Of a DNA stretch of 64,000 nt, positions 57,175 through 64,000 are shown piece by piece. A program made the translations under genes and the position numbers. How positions within the stretch are numbered: the first letter of the stretch is position 1; each line of letters begins with the position of its first letter. The DNA comes from Salvelinus alpinus (taxonomy: Eukaryota > Chordata > Actinopteri > Salmoniformes > Salmonidae), in the NCBI RefSeq assembly GCF_045679555.1, contig NC_092122.1, positions 11,117,543 through 11,181,542 of the forward strand, given 5' to 3'. The notes beneath the pieces are model-generated. The model saw only the letters and a program-made list of their open reading frames with translations, had not been told where the DNA came from and searched no databases.

Positions 57175-58904
57175 ATGCCTCAGACAAAAGAGATCTCAGA
57201 AGACTTACGATTAAGAATTGTTGACTTGCATAAAGCTGGAAAGGGTTATAAAAGCCTTGATGTTCATCAGTCCACAGTAAGACAAATTGTCTATAAATTG
57301 AGAAAGTTCAGCACTGTTGCTACTTTCCCTAGGAGTGGCCATCCTGCAAAGATGACTGCAAGAGCACAGCGCAGAATGCTCAATGAGGTTAAGAAGAATC
57401 CTAGAGTGTCAGCTAAAGACATACAGAAATCTCTGGAACACGCTAACAATCTAACACTCTGACCCCACTGAATGTGTCGTGCGTGCGAGCGTTGCAAAAT
57501 AAATGTAGAAATCTATGTTATTCAACTATTGCACCCACACTGCTCGCGCGCATCAAAGAGCGTCTGCGTTGCCAAGGGCTAAAATAGAAGTCATTCCTAT
57601 TTCTGACGCAGATCGCGCTGCAAGTCCTGCCTCTCCCATCTCCTCATTGGTTTATAGAAGCAGGTACCCACGTGCCATCTCCTCATTGGTTATACCCACG
57701 TGGGTGATTGAAAGACGAACTGTGTTGCCAGTTGTCGTGGTAATACTATGAAAGTTTAGATGCCAATCCCCATATAAGTTCAACGATGAAAAAGCCTGGA
57801 AGGAGGAGAGATGACTAGAAGCGATTCGGTTGACTGTTTTTATGTGTGGATTAATTGTCGGAGAAGAGGACCTTGTGCATTGCAGGTAAAATAACAACCT
57901 AATGTTTATATCCCAGGACAAATTAGCTAGCAACAGCAAGCTAGCCTAATAGGACAAATTAGTTAGCAAGTGCAGGCTAACTAGCTAAATTGCCATAAAT
58001 GTTTAATGCTTTTCGACCTGTCCCCAAATTAATGTCATTGGTTCAGAGTTTGTTTTGATATTTTACCCTGCGTGTCGTGATCGCGTTCGGTGTAGGGGGA
58101 CAAAATAAATGTATGCACGATGGCGCACGATGGCGCACACGCTCAGCAGGTTGGGTTCCATGTAACATCGATGTTGACATGTCTACGATACATAAAACAT
58201 TTAATAAAAATGTTGTTCATGGGAGGACACCACGGAAGAAGCCACTGCTGTTTATAAAAAACATTGCTGCAATTCTGAAGTTTGCAAAAGTGCACCTGGA
58301 TGTTCCACACCGCTACTGGCAAAATATTCTGTGGACAGATGAAACTACAGTTGAGTTGTTTGGAAGGAACACACAACACTATGTGTGGAGGAAAAAAGGC
58401 ACAGTGCACCAACATCAAAACCTCATCCCAACTGTAAATTATGGTGGAGGGAGCATCATGGTTTGGGGCTACTTTGCTGCCTCAGGGCCTGAACAGCTTG
58501 CTACCATCGACGGAAAAATGAATTCCCAAGTTTATCAAGACATGTTGCAGGAGAATGTTAGGCTATCTGTCCGCAAATTGAAGCTTAACAGAAGTTGGGT
58601 GATGCAACAGAACAACGACCCAAAACACAGAAGTAAATCAACAACAGAATGGCTTCAACAGAAGAAAATACGCCTTTTGGAGTGGCCCAGTCAGAGTCCT
58701 GTCCTCAACCCGATTGAGATGCTGTGGCATGACGTCAAGAGAGCAGTTCACACCAGACATCCCAAGAATATTGCTGAACTGAAACAGTTTTGTAAAGAGG
58801 AATGGTCTAAAATTCCTCCTGACTGTTGTGCAGATCTGATCCACAACTACAGAAAACGTTTGGTTGAGGTTATTGCTGCCAAAAGAGGGTCAACCAGTTA
58901 TTGA
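57175..58904 (+). pseudogene. Tc1 transposase, interrupted, second catalytic Asp lost
   Basis: The N-terminal part at 57175-57460 ([20 protein letters not shown], then a paired-like domain with [12 protein letters not shown]) is followed by an insert at 57458-58163. The C-terminal part is open from about 58164 to the natural stop at 58904 (GSTSY). DD34E check: first Asp intact in WTDET (58338-58340), Glu intact in NPIEM (58716-58718). At the second position, 35 codons before the Glu, the codon at 58611-58613 is AAC (Asn), giving QNNDPKH where the family has Asp. The enzyme would be catalytically dead even without the insert. Confidence 0.9.
57458..58163. mobile_element. About 700-bp unknown insert in Tc1 transposase
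   Basis: Breaks the transposase between EHAN and the DVDMSTIHK part. TAACA is present at both edges (about 57445-57449 and 58159-58163), which could be a 5-bp target duplication. The interior has CCTCATTGGTTTATAG and CCTCATTGGTTATACC repeats, TAGCTAGCAA motifs and no coding region. I recall similar sequence from salmonid genomes but cannot classify it. Confidence 0.6.
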
Positions 58905-59128
58905 ATCCAAGGGTTCACATACTTTTTCCACCCTGCACTGTGAATGTTTACACGTTGTGTTCAATAAAGGCATGAAAATATATATAATTGTTTGTGTGTT
59001 ATTAGTTTAAGCAGACTGTGTTTGTATATTGTTGTGACCTAGATGAAGATCAGATAAAATGTTATGACCAATTTATGCAGAAATCCAGGTATTTCTAAAG
59101 GGTTCACATACTTTTTCTTGCCACTGTA

Positions 59129-59433
59129 CATATACTTGAAATCACTGGCCACTTTAAAAATGTTAACATATTTTTGCTTAACTCATCTCGTATGTATATA
59201 CTGTATTCTAGTCTACTGTATTTAGCCTATGCCACTCGGACATTGCTCATCCTAATATTTATATATTCCTTAATTCCATTATTTTACTTTTATGTTGTGT
59301 GTATTGTGTATATTGTTGTGAATAGTTAGATATTACTGCACTGTTGGAGCTAGAAATACAAGCATTTCGCTACACCCGCAATAACATCTGCTAAACATGT
59401 GTATGTGTCAAATAAAATTGGATTTGATTTGAT
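59129..59433 (+). mobile_element. LINE 3' UTR and tail
   Basis: Continuation of the LINE after the Tc1 insertion. TACAAGCATTTCGCTACACC and CAAATAAAATTGG lead to two to three TTTGA tandem units at 59420-59433, a typical LINE tail. Confidence 0.8.
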
Positions 59434-59915
59434 GTTATGGCGTCTTTAACCACCTGGAGCCATTTTTTACTGAGCCAAAGCAGTATTTCTATCAGACAGA
59501 CAGAGAGGTTATGTATATGCTAAGAGATTCATAAAGCTGTATCTCCTTGGAGCCTATGAGGAGTATAGGAGAAGGGTGGGGTGGTCTCTTCTCAGAAACA
59601 AGATAGCATATACATTGTACACTGTATGAAGAGCTCCGTTTTAGATCCATTTTCTATATATTAAGATCTGTCAATAATGTAGGAATTCTCAGTCATATTC
59701 AGTACTCATACCCTACAATCTTTGCCACTTCGCCCCATAGACAGCAGCACCTGCATTCACCATAACCAACCACGTGTTTCATGGTTTAAATCAGAGGGTT
59801 TTATACCTGACTTCCCCTTCTCTGTGTGCCTCAGCTGCACTTTAGAAAGACATTGGGTATGCCATAACTTAGTGAGAGCAGGTATGAAAAGGGGAGGAGG
59901 GGGGAGGGTATCCCC

Positions 59916-59946
<31 letters not shown>

Positions 59947-62259
59947 GTTCTCTTCTTCCCTCTCTCTATCTAATCCATCTGGCTGGGTGAATTATTTGAG
60001 CCCTGCTACTTATCCTCTCTTTTCAAGTGAGGCCCTTTTACATTTTTCAGCATGACCAGGTCATCAAAGGGATCAAAGCCCCGGCGGTAGCAGCAATCCC
60101 AGGGACTATTTTACACACTAACAAGTAGAGAAAATGATATCCCTGAGAGCCGGCTGGCTGCCGAGCCTGAATAACCCAGGCGTTCCGGGGAGCTCCGCCG
60201 CAGAAATACCAGTGATCACTGCCGAGGAGAGCACAAAGGAGAGATGACCATTACAGAGACAGGGTTGATGCACTGGTGTGTGTTGGGGTTATGGGGGATT
60301 TGTGTGTGTGTGTGTAAGAGAGAGAGTTTGGTGTGTGTCTACATGTATGCGCATGTTTTACTGTGCAAAATATGTCACAAATAAAAAGAGTTAAGGTTTG
60401 CCTCATCGCGACATCTCTATCTGAAAATAGTCTTCTGTCATTCAACTCAGACTTTAATATGTTTTGACACTCGTTTTCTCTTTTTCTCTCTCCCTCTATC
60501 TCAATCACTTTCCGTCTGTCTCTCATTCTCTCTCTCTTTCTCTTTGTGGCTCTTCAGCTGTCTTTATCTTCCTCTTTCTTTCTTTCCTTTCTGTCTGTCT
60601 TTTCTTTCTTTTCTCTCCATTTGTTAATGTGACAAATATAATGGCTTCCCTCAAAAGCTACTTTTTTTTGTATTTCTCTTTGTCCTTTTCTTTTAATGTT
60701 CCCCCTCTCTTCTTAATTCTTTGAATTGATAACACAAAATCCCATTGTGGAAGAAAATGACGGGCAAACTCCTCGTCAGAAAAACTAACATCCACAAGTC
60801 TACTGAATAATCCTATTCTTCCTCGTATTAGCCTCACACAAAACATGAAATATTAAACTGGGCAGTCATTGTTGTGTCTGACCCGTGGTTCATTCACTCA
60901 TCACATTTCATTCAATCAACATGTTTATTTTCTAAGTGAAGGACACGTTGCTTGTTGTCAGAACATTACCGGAACCTTTAGTTCCTGGACCAGCTCACAC
61001 TCGTAATCTCTGCAGTATGAAACTGTTTGGTTTGATCTGACCACTTTATTCCTGAGTCAAACAAATAGCCCTCCCTCCATTGACTCAAACCTGATGGATA
61101 GATACAAACTAGCACCATGGCAACTACTGTACCTCAGCTGGTGAAAAAATATAATCTATGCTCTCAGTTAGTCGACACCTCAAAGAGAGCGGGAAAGAGA
61201 GAGAGGGAGAGAGGGACAGAAGCACAACGTCTCTCCTGCTCTCATCAGGTGGAGAGTTGCCACAGACTGCGAACGTGGGTAAATGAAATTATTTAACCTT
61301 TGAGCAGGAAAAGGAAGAGACAGAGGAAAGGGAGAAAATGAAAGCAAGAGAGTGTGCAAGGAGAAAAGAGGAAAGAGCTCTCCTGTTCCTCTCCTCCTGT
61401 CAGGGGTGGCGGTGTGTTGAGTTTGATGCCTGCGATAAGGCTCTGTGGCTAATGAGGAAAGCACTAGACACTCATTAAAGTGAATGTGTGCGTGTGTGTA
61501 TGGAACAAGGGAGAAAGACAAAGAAAGATGAAGCAGCCGCTCCATTGAGTAGAAAAGGCACTCATTAGAATAACTCATTCTCAAAGGCCATGTTAGTGCC
61601 CGGCGCTGAGCTGCATCCAGCTACCCATCCTCACCATCCTCTCATCCTCCACGCCAGCCAAATCAACCCCCCGCCCCTCCCTATCCCCGGTCCCTGCCAC
61701 TCATCTCAACGTCTAGATGAGGTGTCCCTGCTTTCACCTTCTTTTCCCTCCAGTCACATTGATGTTGTTTAATTAAGCTCTGGTTACTCATATCAGACCT
61801 GGCTATAAATATGTTGTTATTCAAAGCGTCTCTTCAGACTGGTATAATGAACAGATCTGAACACATGGAGAGGTAAGTGGCGGCTGCTACCTCCTGTGTA
61901 AACCAACTCTCTACCAGTCTCTCCAACTCTCTCCATTCTATTGGTAGAAGTTTTCAAAATAATGATGACTAAATAACATTTGAGGTGTTGTCTAAGGGGA
62001 GATAATGAATTGAGGTGTCTGTGGGTGTGGAGGAAGGGTGGGGGGGGGTGTGGTGTGTACTGTGTACATTTGTGTTGTGTAGGGACAGTTGAGTAGTTTG
62101 ACCCATTATTTACATTCAGCCTTACTGCGTCAAGGGAAATATAGTATTCTTTCTAACAAAGACATCTACATAGACTTCAGGATGTTGTGTATGGCTGGAA
62201 AAAAATCTGAATTCATGTAAACATTACAGTTCTGAAAACATAGCTTGTCCCCAAAAAGT
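59434..62259. other. Single-copy stretch, no gene recognised
   Basis: Pyrimidine-rich runs at 59910-59970 and 60460-60620, purine-rich runs at 61180-61225 and 61300-61375, and a G-run at 62040-62050. The block at 60000-60240 has mixed composition with GGTCATCAAAGGGATCAAAG and could be conserved non-coding DNA. Frames of up to 134 codons are low-complexity. Confidence 0.4.
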
Positions 62260-62937
62260 GATCTCTTGGCTCAACTTACCCCAGGTATGAGGTAAGTTGA
62301 GCCGCGGGACAGGGTATGTTAATCCACCTACACATTTCTGTACTGAATGAAATATTACCACTACCTTTTTAAAACCATGTCTATCTTTATATCCCAAACA
62401 CAATTTAACACAATCACATTTTTGTCTTTTAATAATTTTAAGCATCTTTTAACACCGACTTAATACCCAACAAACACTTTTTACATAGACCAGGCCCTGG
62501 TGTTACCTCATATCCCAGAGATAATGCCTTGAATTACGCCTGGGAAGAAAAAACACATAAATTAGCTTAACTTTCCATTGGCTCAACTTACCCCGAGGCA
62601 AGCATGTTGACTATATTAGCCCACACAGCTACAAGGATGTACTTTTATGCTAGGTTTAGGACCTCATACTGAAGATTATAGAGACCCCAACTGATGTATA
62701 GAACAATTTTAAAATAATCTACTTTGGTTTAGATACAAGCATCATGAAACCTCTAACATGATACATTCATTTGACCAGTTGAAAACCCGTTTTTTTTACC
62801 TAACTTGCTTAACACTTTTCCCATCTGGTTTCTTCTTTCACAGACTTCATGAAATTACAGTATGACTTTATTTGGTCAAATTCTTATTTTTGGGTATGGT
62901 TTCCTAGAAACAAGGGGTGACTCAACTTACCCCACTC
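62260..62937. mobile_element. Decayed repeat with CTCAACTTACCCC motifs
   Basis: Three same-strand copies of the motif at 62268-62282, 62580-62594 and 62919-62933, plus one inverted copy at 62291-62303. The right end ACTTACCCCACTCTCC resembles a terminal repeat I recall from fish DNA elements. No coding region. Boundaries are approximate. Confidence 0.5.
62268..62303. repeat. 13-bp perfect hairpin
   Basis: GGCTCAACTTACC (62268-62280), a 10-nt loop, then GGTAAGTTGAGCC (62291-62303), a perfect inverted repeat. Confidence 0.9.
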
Positions 62938-62941
62938 TCCG

Positions 62942-63672
62942 CTACTGTGTACATGGGTGGTGTGTACTGTGAACAAGTGTGGTGTGTACTGTGTACACGT
63001 GTGGTGTGTACTGTGTACACGTGTGGTGTGTACTGTGTACAAGTGTGGTGTGTACTGTGTACACGTGTGGTGTGTACTGTGTACACGTGTGGTGTGTACT
63101 GTGTACACGTGTGGTGTGTACTGTGTACACGTGTGGTGTGTACTGTGTACAAGTGTGGTGTGTACTGTGTACACGTGTGGTGTGTACTGTGTACAAGTGT
63201 GGTGTGTACTGTGTACACGTGTGGTGTGTACTGTGTACAAGTGTGGTGTGTACTGTGTACACGTGTGGTGTGTACTGTGTACACGTGTGGTGTGTACTGT
63301 GTACAAGTGTGGTGTGTACTGTGTACACGTGTGGTGTGTACTGTGTACAAGTGTGGTGTGTACTGTGTACAAGTGTGGTGTGTACTGTGTACACGTGTGG
63401 TGTGTACTGTGTACAAGTGTGGTGTGTACTGTGTACAAGTGTGGTGTGTACTGTGTACACGTGTGGTGTGTACTGTGTACACGTGTGGTGTGTACTGTGT
63501 ACAAGTGTGGTGTGTACTGTGTACAAGTGTGGTGTGTACTGTGTACACGTGTGGTGTGTACTGTGTACACGTGTGGTGTGTACTGTGTACAAGTGTGGTG
63601 TGTACTGTGTACAAGTGTGGTGTGTACTGTGTACACGTGTGGTGTGTACTGTGTACACGTGTGGTGTGTACT
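62942..63672 (+). repeat. 22-bp minisatellite, 33 units
   Basis: Each unit is TGTACA-C/A-GTGTGG followed by TGTGTACTG. Counting units by the variable base gives 18 with C, 14 with A, and a first unit with T. Otherwise the units are almost identical, with two changes near the left edge. Because 22 is not divisible by 3 and the unit lacks stops in most frames, long frames of 240-340 codons appear on both strands and are artefacts. Confidence 0.98.
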
Positions 63673-64000
63673 GGGGGCAGGGGAGCAATAGGGGTTTGCA
63701 ATGAGAAAAGTAGATAACTACTGTTCTGACGCATAGCATCCCTCTGTGACGTCTGATAGCCATCTCTTCCTGTGGGTGGGTCAGCTTTACATAGCTTGCT
63801 CTGGACCAATGATTTGACGCAGTGTGAAGCACAGCACAGCAATGCAAAGCAATCACAGCTGCTGCATGTGGCATTAAGGGATGCTTTTCAGGAAGTAATG
63901 CGTTGTGTCTTAACTCATCACTCAATTCACTTGAATTATTAATGGAGCCAGAATTTATTTTCAAAGCATATTCTCTTCATCTTCTTCCCACCTGTGTGAG
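63673..64000. other. Single-copy stretch to window end
   Basis: No gene or repeat recognised in the last 330 bases. Confidence 0.4.

Larger units (their letters stand above)
56768..59126 (+). mobile_element. Full-length Tc1-like transposon with IR/DR ends
   Basis: The left end TAGTGGCAAAAAAAAG and the inverted right end CTTTTTCTTGCCACTG are flanked by TA at 56766-56767 and 59127-59128. Each terminal region is about 220 bp, with outer and inner direct repeats of the type GTGAACCCTT/GTATGTGAACCC (inner copies near 56963-56985 and 58905-58930). A broken transposase lies within. It inserted in the 3' UTR of the LINE. Confidence 0.92.
52136..59433 (+). mobile_element. LINE (non-LTR retrotransposon) broken by three insertions
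   Basis: Order: 5' fragment (52136-52480, with AAACCCCAAACAGCAAGC-like sequence), endonuclease remnant, reverse transcriptase remnant, and a 3' UTR ending AAATTGGATTTGATTTGATG at about 59433. Insertions are a SINE (52994-53145), a TTAA element (53689-55607) and a Tc1 (56768-59126). It is a different family from the LINE at 38075-41795. The 5' fragment may be a separate repeat. Confidence 0.82.

Noticed and set aside
62884..63964. Several long frames of 240-340 codons on both strands
   Set aside because: They are readings of the 22-bp minisatellite, whose unit lacks stops in most frames. The amino-acid repeat simply mirrors the DNA repeat.

Overview
This window is eukaryotic and almost certainly from a salmonid fish (trout, salmon or charr). 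That call is an inference from the repeats. They include a Sleeping Beauty-type Tc1 element with the salmonid terminal repeat, an HpaI-type tRNA-derived SINE, other tRNA SINEs ending in ACTTGCCTAGTTAAATAAAG, a long fold-back Tc1 element, Ty3/gypsy and solo-LTR copies with 5-bp target duplications, and many very long (GT)n and (CT)n arrays. I found no intact host protein-coding exon, tRNA, rRNA, CRISPR array or bacterial-style gene. Every recognisable protein fragment belongs to a transposon and all are broken.

Layout. 1-1323: 3' part of a Sleeping Beauty-like Tc1. 2920-5750: two nested TTAA-flanked elements. 5.75-10.6 kb: mostly single-copy sequence with long microsatellites. 10.6-12.0 kb: a third TTAA element. 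12488-17932: a fold-back Tc1 element split by two nested TTAA elements (12819-16406) and by a SINE (17239-17714). 18.0-28.7 kb: single-copy sequence with a LINE 3' end, two solo LTRs, two short inverted-repeat elements and microsatellites. 28693-41978: one decayed Ty3/gypsy retrotransposon expanded by a solo LTR, a TTAA element, two unknown inserts, a 3.45-kb near-identical tandem duplication of most of pol, and an antisense LINE. 41979-43797: another TTAA element. 43855-46210: an 11-bp minisatellite. 46.2-52.1 kb: single-copy sequence, SINEs and microsatellites. 52136-59433: a LINE broken by a SINE, a TTAA element and a full-length Tc1 that itself carries an insert. 59.4-62.3 kb: single-copy sequence. 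62260-62937: a decayed repeat with CTCAACTTACCCC motifs. 62942-63672: a 33-copy, 22-bp minisatellite.

The most notable signal is a family of at least eight non-coding elements, about 1.0 kb or 1.8 kb long, together about a fifth of the window. They sit between duplicated TTAA (or one-base variants), share short inverted ends (TTAACTTCT/AGAAGTTAA), carry a GC-rich palindrome just inside the 5' end, and in the long form contain three diverged tandem modules of about 400 bp. Three insertions can be checked inside this window: the fold-back Tc1 supplies an empty-site copy on its other arm, and a LINE reverse transcriptase gene and a gypsy protease gene both continue in frame across the TTAA. I recognise this kind of sequence as a common salmonid repeat but cannot name its family, so whether it is already catalogued needs a repeat-library search.

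Some single-copy AT-rich blocks with homeodomain-like cores look like possible conserved non-coding elements, but that rests on composition only.
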